From assembly GCA_959602045.1 (NCBI GenBank), contig CAUGRT010000007.1:7472-71471 (forward strand): 64,000 bases of DNA, read 5' to 3'. The notes under the pieces are model-generated. The model was given only the letters and a program-made list of their open reading frames with translations. It was not told where the DNA came from and ran no database searches. Origin of the DNA: an uncultured Clostridia bacterium. GTDB taxonomy: Bacteria; Bacillota; Clostridia; UBA1381. The translations under genes and the position numbers were made by a program. Below are positions 28,137 to 36,253 of this stretch, in pieces (the stretch's first letter is position 1; every line of letters starts with the position of its first letter).

Positions 28137-28871
28137 ATGCAAACGGTGCAGGAAATCACACATTTTATTCATGTGCGCCCAAAGGGATGTTCTAAAATTC
28201 CCCATCACCAAACTCATTATCATGACTTGACAATTGTGACTGAAGGAGAAATGACTTATTTTTGCAACGGAACGAGAATTGATTTAAAACCCGGTGACGC
28301 AGTATATCTGCCGCCCGGCATTTGGCGTGACCGGAACAAGGGCGAGGACTATGTTGATTTTATCAGCTATAATTTTTTAACAGGTATGAATGAGCCGATT
28401 TTTCCCGATAATCATATTGTGAATTGCTATTCTTCAAGAATCAAAAAGCTGGCTTCCATCTGCATGGAATCTCATCTTTCCGCCTCGCCTTACTCTGCTG
28501 AAAAATGCAATCTGATTTTAAATTGCATGTTATATGATATTGCGGAAACCTACCAAAAGCCATACGGCAACGACTATATCAATGAACTGGTGGACTACAT
28601 TAATTCGCATATCACCGAACGGCTGAGCCTGGAACAGCTTGCGTCACGTTTACATCTTTCAAAAGAATACTGCTCGATGCTTTTTAAGCGCGAAACCGGG
28701 AAAACATTGATCGGGTACATTAACGAGCGAAAGCTTGAGGTTGCAAAAAGCCTGATCTCCGGAGAGCATATGTCTCTTCATGAAATCAGCGACTACTTAG
28801 GCTATAATGATTACAACTATTTTTCAAGGATTTTCAAGCAATATACCGGGGTTTCACCATCAGAATATTGA
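28137..28871 (+). CDS. AraC-family regulator with cupin sensor
   Basis: The 244-residue product has an N-terminal cupin domain (HHQTHYHDLTIVTEGEMTYF, LKPGDAVYLPPG) and a C-terminal AraC HTH pair (~145-244: LEQLASRLHLSKEYCSMLFKR, ISDYLGYNDYNYFSRIFKQY). GAGGAGG precedes the ATG. It probably senses a small molecule and controls the divergent serine hydrolase/DMT transporter operon, or the Crp-like gene downstream. Effector unknown. Confidence 0.92.
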   Translation: MQTVQEITHFIHVRPKGCSKIPHHQTHYHDLTIVTEGEMTYFCNGTRIDLKPGDAVYLPPGIWRDRNKGEDYVDFISYNFLTGMNEPIFPDNHIVNCYSSRIKKLASICMESHLSASPYSAEKCNLILNCMLYDIAETYQKPYGNDYINELVDYINSHITERLSLEQLASRLHLSKEYCSMLFKRETGKTLIGYINERKLEVAKSLISGEHMSLHEISDYLGYNDYNYFSRIFKQYTGVSPSEY

Positions 28872-28900
28872 TAGCGATAATAAATATTTTTAGCCAATTA

Positions 28901-28933
28901 GGGACACTAAAAAAATGTTATAGGGACACTAAA
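28901..28933 (+). repeat. Tandem GGGACACTAAA direct repeat
   Basis: Two exact copies of the 11-mer (28901-28911 and 28923-28933), 22 bp apart, lie between the AraC and Crp genes. Four more copies of the 11-mer lie in coding sequence in this window. It could be an operator or a repeat-element half. Confidence 0.6.
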
Positions 28934-28955
28934 TCGCATTTTTAAATGGGAGTGA

Positions 28956-29630
28956 ATGAACATCATGAATGATTTATCTTTATTAAAAACCGATCTTTTT
29001 AAGGGAATATCGGAATCCGAGCTGCCGGCGGCTTTAAAGTGTCTGGGGGCTTACGAAAAAAAATACTCCAAATCCGACATCATTTATACGGCAGGCAGTA
29101 CCGTTACCGACCTCGGATTGGTTTTATCGGGAAGTGTAAATATTGTTGTGAATTATTATTGGGGCGGCAGTAATATTTTCGGGCATATTGCCCCCGGGCA
29201 GATTTTTGCCGAAACTTATGCCGTTGTTCCCGGGAAAGAGCTTTTATGCGATGTGGTTGCAGCTGAGGAAACAACCGTGCTGTTTATTAATGCCAATAAA
29301 ATCCTCACGGCATACGATAAAAGCTGTGTTTTTCACAGCAAGCTCATTCACAATCTTTTAAAAATTTCCGCGCAAAAAAATCTGGATCTATCCGCACGAA
29401 TGATGCATACCGCATCAAAATTAATTCGCGATCGCCTGTTATCCTACCTTTCCGAACAAGCGCTTCTTTACGGAACACCGCAATTTACCATCCCCTTTTC
29501 ACGGCAGCAGCTTGCCGATTATCTGGGCGTTGAACGCAGCGCACTTTCCAATGAATTATCAAAAATGAAACAAGACGGCTTAATTGATTACGACCGCAAT
29601 ACCTTTAAATTGCTTGATAAAATATTATAA
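28956..29630 (+). CDS. Crp/Fnr-family transcriptional regulator
   Basis: A protein of ~224 residues with an N-terminal cyclic-nucleotide-binding-like beta barrel (FKGISESELPAALKCLGAYE, LVLSGSVNIV) and a C-terminal HTH_Crp domain (IPFSRQQLADYLGVERSALSNELSKM, Q-Q-L-A-D-Y-L core). No Cys cluster is seen, so an iron-sulfur Fnr role is unlikely. The start is ambiguous: ATG 28956 has GGGAG only 3 nt upstream, while ATG 28965 (MNDLSLL) has it 12 nt upstream. Clostridial relatives often control stress or fermentation genes; the target is not known here. Confidence 0.9.
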   Translation: MNIMNDLSLLKTDLFKGISESELPAALKCLGAYEKKYSKSDIIYTAGSTVTDLGLVLSGSVNIVVNYYWGGSNIFGHIAPGQIFAETYAVVPGKELLCDVVAAEETTVLFINANKILTAYDKSCVFHSKLIHNLLKISAQKNLDLSARMMHTASKLIRDRLLSYLSEQALLYGTPQFTIPFSRQQLADYLGVERSALSNELSKMKQDGLIDYDRNTFKLLDKIL

Positions 29631-29653
29631 GGGACGATAAAAAATCGCCCCTT
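29629..29653. terminator. Hairpin between convergent genes
   Basis: AAGGGACGAT pairs with ATCGCCCCTT (one mismatch, 5-nt A loop) between the Crp-like gene and the convergent serine hydrolase. T-runs are weak, so termination is likely but not certain. Confidence 0.5.
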
Positions 29654-29668
29654 GTGAAAAATTATATT

Positions 29669-30841
29669 TTAATCCATAGAAGAACAAACAACGTTTCTTA
29701 ATCTGGGGAAATAATAGGTTTCCTGCGGATTTAACATATGATGTGCATAGAAAAATCCCAGACCGCTGTCCGGATCAGCCAGCAATGTACCGCCTGCCGC
29801 TCCGCACCAGCCTAATTCTCCGATTCCACCGGTAGATGATGCAACCGATTTGCTCAGACAAGTCCTAACTCCCAAACCATAACCATAGCCCTTTAACGCT
29901 TTCCAGTTAAAATCCGTCAGCTGCTGTCCGCCCAATTGATTGGTTCGCATTAGCTCTACTGTACCCTTTGCAAGGATGCGTTCTCCTGTTGCCGCTTTTC
30001 CAAACTGCGCTAATGCATTGGCTAATTTCGCATATTCGGGCACTGCAATTGTAATGCCTGCACCGCCGCTGTCATATTGTTCTCCTAATGCGAAATCATT
30101 GCCTTTCCCGACATTTTCAAGCTTGCCTTTCAGCGTTTCTCCGCGAATCTGTGCATCGACCAAATCAATTTCGCCATCGGTTGTTAGGATATATTGATTC
30201 GCCATGCGGCTTTGGATTTCCGCATTGGTATGATAATATGCCTCTTGGATTCCAACCGGTTCAAAAATGTTTTTGCGCACATAATCGCTGAAACATTCTC
30301 CTGATACCACCTCTACAAATGCCGCCAAAACATCATGACAAAGGCTATACTGCCAATGCTCCCCCGGCTCAAAATCCAACGGCTGCTCAGCAAGGCACTT
30401 TGCCACCGTCACAGTATCCATTTTTCCGTTCGTTAGCTTTGCCGCCTTTTGGATTCCCTCGCTGTTTAAATTATAATTCAACCCGGCAGTCATTGTAAAC
30501 AGATTCCGCAAGGTAATTTGCTTTTTCGCTTCGGTGATGTTCCCGTTTTTGTCTTTGACATACATCTGCTTAAATTCCGGTATGTATTCTCCCAGCGGAT
30601 CATCCAAAAGATAAATCCCTTTCTCCAAAAGCTGCAATGCTGCTGTAACGGTCGTTACCTTGGAGCAGGAATAAATATTCACCAGCCTATCATCACTCAT
30701 CGGAATATGATTTTCTTCATCGGCATACCCCGAACTGTAACGAAATACCTCCCGATTGTTCTGATAAATGCAAATCGTATTTCCCGGCACAATTTCTCTT
30801 GTGAGAAAGTCCATAAACTCTTTAATTCTCTGAGTGTTCAT
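29669..30841 (-). CDS. Beta-lactamase-fold serine hydrolase (EstB-like)
   Basis: The second ATG (30839-30841, MNTQRIKEF) is preferred, with GAGG 6 nt upstream; an ATG four codons earlier is possible. 390 residues, no signal peptide. Class-C beta-lactamase-like family: SxxK as YSCSKVTT (~57-60), a YSL motif in HWQYSLCHD, and GWCGAAGG near the C-terminus. Such proteins are mostly esterases. The gene has its own consensus-like promoter with a 12-bp palindrome over the -10 region, suggesting repression by a local regulator. Confidence 0.88.
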   Translation of the reverse strand: MNTQRIKEFMDFLTREIVPGNTICIYQNNREVFRYSSGYADEENHIPMSDDRLVNIYSCSKVTTVTAALQLLEKGIYLLDDPLGEYIPEFKQMYVKDKNGNITEAKKQITLRNLFTMTAGLNYNLNSEGIQKAAKLTNGKMDTVTVAKCLAEQPLDFEPGEHWQYSLCHDVLAAFVEVVSGECFSDYVRKNIFEPVGIQEAYYHTNAEIQSRMANQYILTTDGEIDLVDAQIRGETLKGKLENVGKGNDFALGEQYDSGGAGITIAVPEYAKLANALAQFGKAATGERILAKGTVELMRTNQLGGQQLTDFNWKALKGYGYGLGVRTCLSKSVASSTGGIGELGWCGAAGGTLLADPDSGLGFFYAHHMLNPQETYYFPRLRNVVCSSMD

Positions 30842-30877
30842 CTCAATCCTCATTGACCCCTTTCATGAAAACTCTTT

Positions 30878-30916
30878 ACTGGTACCAGTATAGCACAAGA
30901 AAACAGAGCCTGTCAA
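30878..30916 (-). promoter_or_regulatory. Promoter with ACTGGTACCAGT operator
   Basis: On the minus strand TTGACA (30911-30916), 18-bp spacer, TATACT (30887-30892). A perfect 12-bp palindrome ACTGGTACCAGT (30878-30889) overlaps the -10 and start point, a GntR-like or similar repressor site. Confidence 0.7.
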
Positions 30917-30929
30917 GATTTCACCACAA

Positions 30930-30960
30930 AAAAAACAACTGTTGCCAGTTGCTTTTTTTG
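30930..30960 (-). terminator. Terminator after the deacetylase gene
   Basis: CAACTG (30936-30941) pairs with CAGTTG (30946-30951). On the minus strand eight T residues follow, and a T7 run also exists on the plus strand, so it may work in both directions. Confidence 0.85.
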
Positions 30961-30986
30961 TTCTCTATGTCGGACTTCCCGTATTT

Positions 30987-31748
30987 TTATTCGATTCCCT
31001 GCTTATGCTGCATACCCGCATGATCAATGGTGAAATCGCCTGTATAAATCAAATCCGAAACCGTTGAAAACTCATACGTTTTCGAAAGTTTTTCTAAAAT
31101 TTGCGGCAAAACGGCGGCAGTATGCTCCGTTCCGTTATGTAAAAGAATAATATCCCCGGCTTTGGTGGTGTTGGTCGCGCGTTTTAAAATTCCGTCCGGA
31201 TCGGCATCCCCATAATCAATGCCATCAACCGACCATTGAATACACGGTGTTCCTCTCCGATCACACTGCTCAACAACGGTATTATTGTAGCCACCCGACG
31301 GAGCACGCACCAGCTTAGGCTTAACTCCGATAATTTCAGCAACAACCGCGTCGCAGCGATCCAAATCCTTTACCAACGCCTCTGCGCTGAGCTTCGTATA
31401 ATCGCTGTGATTATACGAATGATTTCCGATTTCATGACCGCTTTCATAAATCTTACGCAAACTTTGCGGATATTTTTCCGCCCAATCTCCTACTACAAAA
31501 AAAGTTGCTTTACAATTGTACTGCTCCAATGTTTTTAAGATTGAATCAATATCATCGTCATTCCACGCACAATCAAACGTAACCGCAATTTTATTATCCT
31601 CTCTCGCTACACAATAAATCGGGATTTCCCGATCCCCTACCCGAAAAACCGAAACGGTTCTTGCCATGTACAGAAAACACATCGGCAAAAGCACCGCACA
31701 CGCCAAAGCTATTATTATGTATTTCGCCTTTATCACCCAAAATCTCAT
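30987..31748 (-). CDS. Polysaccharide deacetylase (NodB domain)
   Basis: The ATG 31746-31748 (MRFWVIKAKYIIIA) has GAGGAG 8 nt upstream; an earlier ATG lacks a site. 253 residues with an N-terminal membrane anchor (~8-28) and a NodB domain (PF01522, ~60-235). Visible motifs: VTFDCAWNDDD (general base and metal Asp), GNHSYNHSD (metal His pair), RAPSGGYN and IILLHNG. It acts outside the membrane, removing acetyl groups from a cell-wall glycan; similar proteins (PdaB type) work in sporulation. The transcription unit seems monocistronic. Confidence 0.9.
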   Translation of the reverse strand: MRFWVIKAKYIIIALACAVLLPMCFLYMARTVSVFRVGDREIPIYCVAREDNKIAVTFDCAWNDDDIDSILKTLEQYNCKATFFVVGDWAEKYPQSLRKIYESGHEIGNHSYNHSDYTKLSAEALVKDLDRCDAVVAEIIGVKPKLVRAPSGGYNNTVVEQCDRRGTPCIQWSVDGIDYGDADPDGILKRATNTTKAGDIILLHNGTEHTAAVLPQILEKLSKTYEFSTVSDLIYTGDFTIDHAGMQHKQGIE

Positions 31749-31783
31749 TTTGTCTTCTCCTCGCTTTGCATCTGAAATCCACA

Positions 31784-31812
31784 TAAAAAATACAGGAGTC
31801 GCACTCCTGTAT
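31784..31812 (-). terminator. Terminator after the REP-transposase-like gene
   Basis: A perfect 10-bp stem ATACAGGAGT/ACTCCTGTAT (31790-31799 with 31803-31812) has a 3-nt loop and is followed by T residues on the minus strand. Confidence 0.85.
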
Positions 31813-31844
31813 TATTATATGCTGTATATTTTTCTTTTAGAACC

Positions 31845-32465
31845 TTACAAAAGCCATGATGGAAGATTTTTTTGCTTTGGTTTGGGTGGATCAATTTTTT
31901 CCGGTGTCGTCTCCTCCTTACGCGTCGGCTTTTCTGCCTGTTTTGGAGGATCAATTTTCTCCGGTGGTGTATTCTCCTTATGCTTTTGTGCCGGCTTCTG
32001 CCGTGGTGTCCGCATCGGTTTCTCACCCATTGCAGCCGCAAAGAACGGAATCATTTCATAATCGCCGCTTTCCTCATGGTCACTGACATAACCATCCTTC
32101 CCGGTCAATTCTGATACCGCCTGAACCAATCGGATACTATTATCCAGTTCTGCCTCACTTCGAATCGGCTCACTCTTAAACCGCCCGTCAAACAGTTTCC
32201 CCTCGGTCTGATATTTTTTATTATAATATCGGGCATAGCTGATGACGATACTTCTCAAATCCGCCGCAATCTCGCTTTCACTTTCCCGTATGCATAAAAA
32301 GACAAAATCCCGAACCAATCCAAAGCCTAAAATCTCTGCCTTTGATTCATCCATCTTATCAATAAATTCCTGATAATCATCATCATCCCGAAAAATATCA
32401 ATTTTTCCTTTCAGAATCACGTTGTACATTCCCGTTTCGCTTTTTTCACGTGCTTTTCTCGCCAT
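31845..32465 (-). CDS. REP-associated transposase relative lacking the HUH motif
   Basis: The 206-residue product starts MARKAREKSETGMYNVILKG, close to the usual start of REP-associated tyrosine transposases (Y1_Tnp/RAYT, PF01797). It keeps the YYNKKY (Tyr region) and GKLFDGRFKSEPI segments. The metal-binding HUH site, normally NHVHLL after 'GYCLM', reads VRDFVFLCI, so transposition chemistry should be lost. The C-terminal ~60 residues are Pro/Lys-rich with two near copies of PEKIDPPK. Good AAGGAG site and its own promoter (32488-32516). It is possibly a domesticated DNA- or RNA-hairpin-binding protein. Confidence 0.75.
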   Translation of the reverse strand: MARKAREKSETGMYNVILKGKIDIFRDDDDYQEFIDKMDESKAEILGFGLVRDFVFLCIRESESEIAADLRSIVISYARYYNKKYQTEGKLFDGRFKSEPIRSEAELDNSIRLVQAVSELTGKDGYVSDHEESGDYEMIPFFAAAMGEKPMRTPRQKPAQKHKENTPPEKIDPPKQAEKPTRKEETTPEKIDPPKPKQKNLPSWLL

Positions 32466-32487
32466 TTATCATCAGCTCCTTTTTTAT

Positions 32488-32516
32488 ATTATATCATACT
32501 TTTTTCCGGATTTCAA
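32488..32516 (-). promoter_or_regulatory. Promoter of the REP-transposase-like gene
   Basis: On the minus strand TTGAAA (32511-32516), 17-bp spacer, TATAAT (32488-32493), 22 bp before the start codon. Confidence 0.75.
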
Positions 32517-32539
32517 TCTTTATTTTCTCAAATAGAGTA

Positions 32540-32590
32540 TTGACAAATTTCTTTTACCGTACTATAATATACCTAACGAATATTAGTTAG
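32540..32590 (+). promoter_or_regulatory. TetR-gene promoter and likely operator
   Basis: Perfect TTGACA (32540-32545), 17-bp spacer, TATAAT (32563-32568), then the inverted repeat CTAAC-N8-GTTAG (32573-32590) over the start point. This is a typical autorepression site for a TetR regulator. Confidence 0.8.
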
Positions 32591-32600
32591 CGGAGGATTT

Positions 32601-33236
32601 ATGAAACAGGAAGATACGAAAAAGAAAATTCTTAAAAAGGCGCTGGAATTATTTTCAGCCTACGGATACGATGCTGTCAGCGTTGGAGAAATCGCAAAAG
32701 CAGTAGGGATTAAAGCCCCGTCATTATACAATCATTATGCAAGCAAACAAGCCATTTTTGATGCGATTGTGGAAGAAACGGCGGTTCAATATGAAAAATA
32801 TACCGATGCGATTGACATTCATGTACAGGACGCAAAAAAGGATATTGGCGTATTTTCTGAAATTACAGAGGATTTCTTAATCCAAAAGGTGCGGCAAATT
32901 TTTTCATATTCCCTGCACAATGAAGCAATCGGCCGTTTTCGCCGTATGATGACCATTGAGCAGTTCCGCTCCCCTGCTCTTTCTGCGCTTTATTCAAAAC
33001 GTTATGTTGAGCGTATTGTAACCTATCATGCCGGTATTTTCGAAAGTTTAATTACCGCAGGCGAAATCAAAAACGAGAACCCCGAAACGCTTGCAATGAT
33101 GTATGTTGCGCCAGTAATCACGCTGCTCGGCGTTTGCGACCGTCAACCGGAGAAAGAAGAGGAATGTCTTAGAAAACTGGACGCGCATGTCCGGTTGTTT
33201 TACCGCACGTTCCACACCACGAACGGCATTAGATAA
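32601..33236 (+). CDS. TetR-family transcriptional regulator
   Basis: A 211-residue protein with an N-terminal TetR HTH (ILKKALELFSAYGYDAVSVGEIAKAVGIKAPSLYNHYASK, here split as LELFSAYGYDAVSVGEIAKA and VGIKAPSLYNHYASK) and a helical ligand domain. GGAGG precedes ATG 32601. It heads a plus-strand operon with an ACT-domain protein and a flavodoxin-like oxidoreductase, probable targets of its control. Ligand unknown. Confidence 0.93.
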   Translation: MKQEDTKKKILKKALELFSAYGYDAVSVGEIAKAVGIKAPSLYNHYASKQAIFDAIVEETAVQYEKYTDAIDIHVQDAKKDIGVFSEITEDFLIQKVRQIFSYSLHNEAIGRFRRMMTIEQFRSPALSALYSKRYVERIVTYHAGIFESLITAGEIKNENPETLAMMYVAPVITLLGVCDRQPEKEEECLRKLDAHVRLFYRTFHTTNGIR

Positions 33237-33248
33237 AAGGAGTACCTT

Positions 33249-33617
33249 ATGGAAATCAAAAAAATAGACGGCGATTTTTCGGTATGCAAAGTGAAAGATT
33301 ACACACTTACAAAACTTCATGCCGAATACTGCTTTACCGGCAAAACCGATGAAGAAAAATCCTTAGTCTGTCTGACGAAGGACATACCTGCCAATACACT
33401 TGAAAGAGAGGACGGATGGAGGGCATTTCGGATTCAGGGCGTTTTGGATTTTTCATTAATTGGGATATTATCAAAAATTTCTGCACTGTTGGCAGAGCAG
33501 CAAATCGGCATTTTCGTAATTTCGACCTTTAACACGGATTACATTCTGACGAAGACCGAATCGTATGATAAGGCTTTGAAAGTGTTAGAACATGCCGGAT
33601 ATAAAATCATAGTATAA
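33249..33617 (+). CDS. ACT-domain protein
   Basis: A 122-residue protein with an ACT fold in the C-terminal half (IGILSKISALLAEQQIGIFVISTFNTDYIL, core ILSKISALLAEQQIGIFVIS) and a related N-terminal half, as in the CASTOR/ACT_7 family of small amino-acid-sensing proteins. A GGAG site precedes the ATG, 12 bp after the TetR gene. No enzyme domain is attached. The role is probably ligand sensing; the ligand is unknown. Confidence 0.82.
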   Translation: MEIKKIDGDFSVCKVKDYTLTKLHAEYCFTGKTDEEKSLVCLTKDIPANTLEREDGWRAFRIQGVLDFSLIGILSKISALLAEQQIGIFVISTFNTDYILTKTESYDKALKVLEHAGYKIIV

Positions 33618-33653
33618 TGTCAGGCTGCTAAATGCAGCGGAAAGGAGATTCAT

Positions 33654-34349
33654 GTGAATATAACACTTATAAAGGCAACCAATCGAAAAAACAGCAGTAC
33701 ATATAATGCGGCAAAGTATTTCATTTCAAAGCTGAATCCGGTGGATGAAGTTTTTGAGTTTACGCTCCCCGATGATATGCCGCATATCTGCCGCGGCTGC
33801 TATGCCTGTCTTCACGGACAAGAGGATAAATGCGGCGGTTATGAAGCCTTAAAGCCGATCAATGAAGCGATTGCAAAATCCCGATTAATCCTATTTTGCT
33901 GTCCCGTTTGGTGCTTTCATGCGCCGGGACAAATCAAGTCGTTTTTAGACCATTACGGCTTTCGCTGGCTTGTACATCGCCCGAATTTTGATATGGTCAA
34001 TAAACAAGCGGTGATCATCACAACCGCAGGGGGCGGCGGCATGAAATCTGCCGTAAAGGATATTAAAGACAGCATGGACTATTGGGGCGTTGCGAGAACG
34101 CACGTCGTAACACAGGCGGTATGGGGATATTTCTGGAACGATATGCCCGAAAAATTCAAGAAACGCTTCACAAAACAACTTGATAAAATAGCCGCAAAGG
34201 TTGAAAAGCACGCAAAGCATTTAAAACCGTCCCTAAAAGTCAAATATCTTTATAAGCTATTTGCAAAGCTGCACTGCAATGATAAGATGTGGGAGATTGA
34301 TAACGAATATTGGAAAGCGCATAAAAATCAAGTAAAAACAATACGCTGA
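33654..34349 (+). CDS. Flavodoxin-like NAD(P)H oxidoreductase
   Basis: Start is a GTG at 33654, set by AAAGGAG 6 nt upstream; the overlapping ATG is out of frame. The 231-residue protein has an FMN-reductase/flavodoxin-like fold with a CxxCxxG-type segment (CRGCYACLHGQEDKCGG) and the phosphate-side motif FCCPVWCFHAPGQIKSFLDH. Such proteins reduce flavins, quinones or metal centres in the cytoplasm. It is the third gene of the TetR operon and ends before the stem-loop at 34370-34431. Confidence 0.87.
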   Translation: MNITLIKATNRKNSSTYNAAKYFISKLNPVDEVFEFTLPDDMPHICRGCYACLHGQEDKCGGYEALKPINEAIAKSRLILFCCPVWCFHAPGQIKSFLDHYGFRWLVHRPNFDMVNKQAVIITTAGGGGMKSAVKDIKDSMDYWGVARTHVVTQAVWGYFWNDMPEKFKKRFTKQLDKIAAKVEKHAKHLKPSLKVKYLYKLFAKLHCNDKMWEIDNEYWKAHKNQVKTIR

Positions 34350-34369
34350 TTATTCAGATAACTAAAAAA

Positions 34370-34431
34370 AGAGATTCAGCTGTCGCTCCATCTATGCTCA
34401 GCTGCATAAATCGAAAAACAGATGAATCTCT
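34370..34431. repeat. Stem-loop repeat, shortened family copy 3
   Basis: AGAGATTCA-g-CTGT pairs with ACAG-a-TGAATCTCT (one G/A mismatch). The right arm shares GAAAAACAGATGAAT with copy 2 at 41153-41245, and the adjacent loop part (CTCAGCTGCATAAA) resembles copy 2's CTGAGCCGCAATAAA. It lies between the convergent oxidoreductase and citrate synthase genes and could also act as a terminator. Confidence 0.6.
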
Positions 34432-34470
34432 CTCTGCAATATCGTTCTAATCCACAAATTCTAAAATGTT

Positions 34471-35835
34471 CTAACGATCTTTTAATTCTACATATTGTTT
34501 TTCCGTCAAGACACTCTTATATGCCGGACGAATAATCTTATCGGCATTTATCAGTTCTTCAATCCGATGTGCACTCCAACCCACGATTCTTGCAATGGCA
34601 AACATCGGCGTATACAGTTCCTTCGGAATATCCAGCATGCTATACACAAAACCGCTGTAAAAATCGACATTCGGGCTGACACCCTTATAAATTCTGCGCT
34701 CCTCTGCAATCACCTGCGGTGCCATTTCCTCAACCGCCGAATATAAAGCAAAATCCGATGTCCGATGCTTTTCTACAGCGATTTGCTCAACAAAGCTCTT
34801 AAAAATCTTTGCTCTCGGATCGGATTTGGAATAAACTGCATGCCCCATTCCGTAAATCAAACCGCTCTTATCAAATGCCTCTTTATGCAAAAGCTTCTTC
34901 AAGTACTCCCGAATCTCCTCATGATCTTCGTAATCTTTCACATTTACCTTTAAATCATCCATCATTTCAACAACCTTAATATTCGCGCCGCCATGCTTCG
35001 GACCTTTCAGCGAGGATAACGCCGCCGCCATTACCGAATAAGTGTCCGAACCTGCCGATGTGACAACATGCGTGGTAAATGTTGAATTATTACCGCCGCC
35101 ATGCTCCATATGCAGCATTAACGCCACATCCAGCACCTGTGCCTCTAAAGCCGTATACTTCATATCCGGACGCAGCATTCTCAGAATATTTTCCGCTGTG
35201 CTTAAATTCGGATCGGGGCGATGAATGTACATGCTGTCGTCACACTCATAATGATTATAGGCATGATAACCATACACCGCCAGCATCGGAAATTCGCTGA
35301 TCAGCATTAGGCATTGCCGCAAAACATTTTCAATTGAAATCTCTGCCGCGCGGTCATCATAAGCCGCAAGCGTCAGAATACTTCTCGTCATATTATTCAT
35401 AATATCCTTGCCCGGTGCTTTCATAACCACATCCCGAACAAAGTTCGTAGGCAAACACCTCATTCTGCCCAGCACCTCACTGAACTCATGCAGCTGCTGC
35501 TCATTGGGCAGCTCATTAAACAACAATAAATACGCCGCTTCCTCAAAGCCCAAACGCTTTGCCCGAACATCACCGCCTACCAAATCATAAATATTATATC
35601 CCCGATATAACAGCTTTCCCTCGCAAGGAACCTTTTCGCCAGCCTCATTCATCTGATAGGCTTCTATTTCCGAAATGGATGTCAATCCCGTAACAACACC
35701 ATTTCCCTGCTTGTCACGCAGACCGCGCTTTACATGATATTTATCATACAAGTCCTTGTCAATGCTTCCGTTCGCGATACATTTTTCCGAAAGCTCCTTG
35801 ATAAGCTCATTCGTCTTGATTACGGTATCTTCCAT
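34471..35835 (-). CDS. gltA: Citrate synthase
   Basis: Start ATG 35833-35835 (MEDTVIKTNELIK) with GGAGGAG 6 nt upstream; a more distal ATG lacks a site. 454 residues. The family is clear from HMEHGGGNNSTFTTHVVTSA, LKGPKHGGAN and GMGHAVYSKSDPRA, which hold the oxaloacetate and CoA binding and catalytic residues, and GFVYSMLDIP near the end. It condenses acetyl-CoA with oxaloacetate in the cytoplasm; the clostridial form sometimes also accepts propionyl-CoA. It is a single gene with a good promoter. Confidence 0.95.
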   Translation of the reverse strand: MEDTVIKTNELIKELSEKCIANGSIDKDLYDKYHVKRGLRDKQGNGVVTGLTSISEIEAYQMNEAGEKVPCEGKLLYRGYNIYDLVGGDVRAKRLGFEEAAYLLLFNELPNEQQLHEFSEVLGRMRCLPTNFVRDVVMKAPGKDIMNNMTRSILTLAAYDDRAAEISIENVLRQCLMLISEFPMLAVYGYHAYNHYECDDSMYIHRPDPNLSTAENILRMLRPDMKYTALEAQVLDVALMLHMEHGGGNNSTFTTHVVTSAGSDTYSVMAAALSSLKGPKHGGANIKVVEMMDDLKVNVKDYEDHEEIREYLKKLLHKEAFDKSGLIYGMGHAVYSKSDPRAKIFKSFVEQIAVEKHRTSDFALYSAVEEMAPQVIAEERRIYKGVSPNVDFYSGFVYSMLDIPKELYTPMFAIARIVGWSAHRIEELINADKIIRPAYKSVLTEKQYVELKDR

Positions 35836-35915
35836 TTTCAGCTCCTCCTTCTTTTCCTTAATGATATTCAATTAAAACATCCGATAAAATACTTAACCAA
35901 GTGTAGTTTTAACTT

Positions 35916-35944
35916 AGTATATCATATTTTTTCCATAAAGTCAA
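35916..35944 (-). promoter_or_regulatory. Citrate synthase promoter
   Basis: On the minus strand TTGACT (35939-35944), 17-bp spacer, TATACT (35916-35921). The leader of ~75 nt is AT-rich. Confidence 0.75.
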
Positions 35945-36049
35945 GTAGAAAGCGCATAATATTAAAACCGCCTGTCTATGCGATTGTTCAAAACATTTCA
36001 TCTCATACAAATCACAGTTGACATACTTGTGCCTATCCATACATTTTAA

Positions 36050-36184
36050 CTATCTCAAGTAACTACTCAACTTATTAATCACATCATTATTATATCGCAC
36101 ATCTGCATAAATATCCATTGTGGTCTGTATATTTTCATGTCCCATAATGGCTTGCACCGTCTTTAGAGATTTGAGTACCACAGC
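36050..36184 (-). pseudogene. C-terminal remnant of a tyrosine integrase
   Basis: A frame of 44 codons ending in TAG (36050-36052) reads SLKTVQAIMGHENIQTTMDI then YADVRYNNDVINKLSSYLR. This is the C-terminal end of phage/Tn916-type integrases, with the active-site His (MGH) and the nucleophilic Tyr (DIY). Upstream the frame is closed by TGA and the rest of the gene is absent. It marks a lost mobile element. No att site or other element gene is recognisable; the neighbouring 35945-36049 holds nothing I can identify. Confidence 0.8.
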
Positions 36185-36210
36185 TCACCACAACATTGAT
36201 TATACAGTCT

Positions 36211-36247
36211 AAAAAAACCGAGAGTATGAATCCCTCTACTCTCGGTT
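36211..36247 (-). terminator. Terminator after the MmcQ/YjbR gene
   Basis: AACCGAGAGTA (36216-36226) pairs with TACTCTCGGTT (36237-36247), 10-nt loop, followed on the minus strand by a T-run. Confidence 0.85.
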
Positions 36248-36253
36248 ACTTTA

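Noticed and set aside
26453..30841. The two beta-lactamase-fold genes as antibiotic resistance genes
   Set aside because: Neither has a signal peptide or the full class C motif set; the wider PF00144 esterase/peptidase family fits better.
31845..32020. Short tandem repeats considered as a CRISPR array
   Set aside because: Only two near copies of a coding repeat (PEKIDPPK) with no regular spacers and no cas genes; no CRISPR array is visible anywhere in the window.
31856..32114. Plus-strand frames with repeated Phe/Ser-Pro segments
   Set aside because: They are the complement of the Pro/Lys-rich tail of the REP-transposase-like gene, without ribosome sites.
34370..34431. Classical terminator for citrate synthase
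   Set aside because: The stem is long, but no T-run follows on either strand, and the arm matches the dispersed stem-loop family, so it is listed as a repeat.
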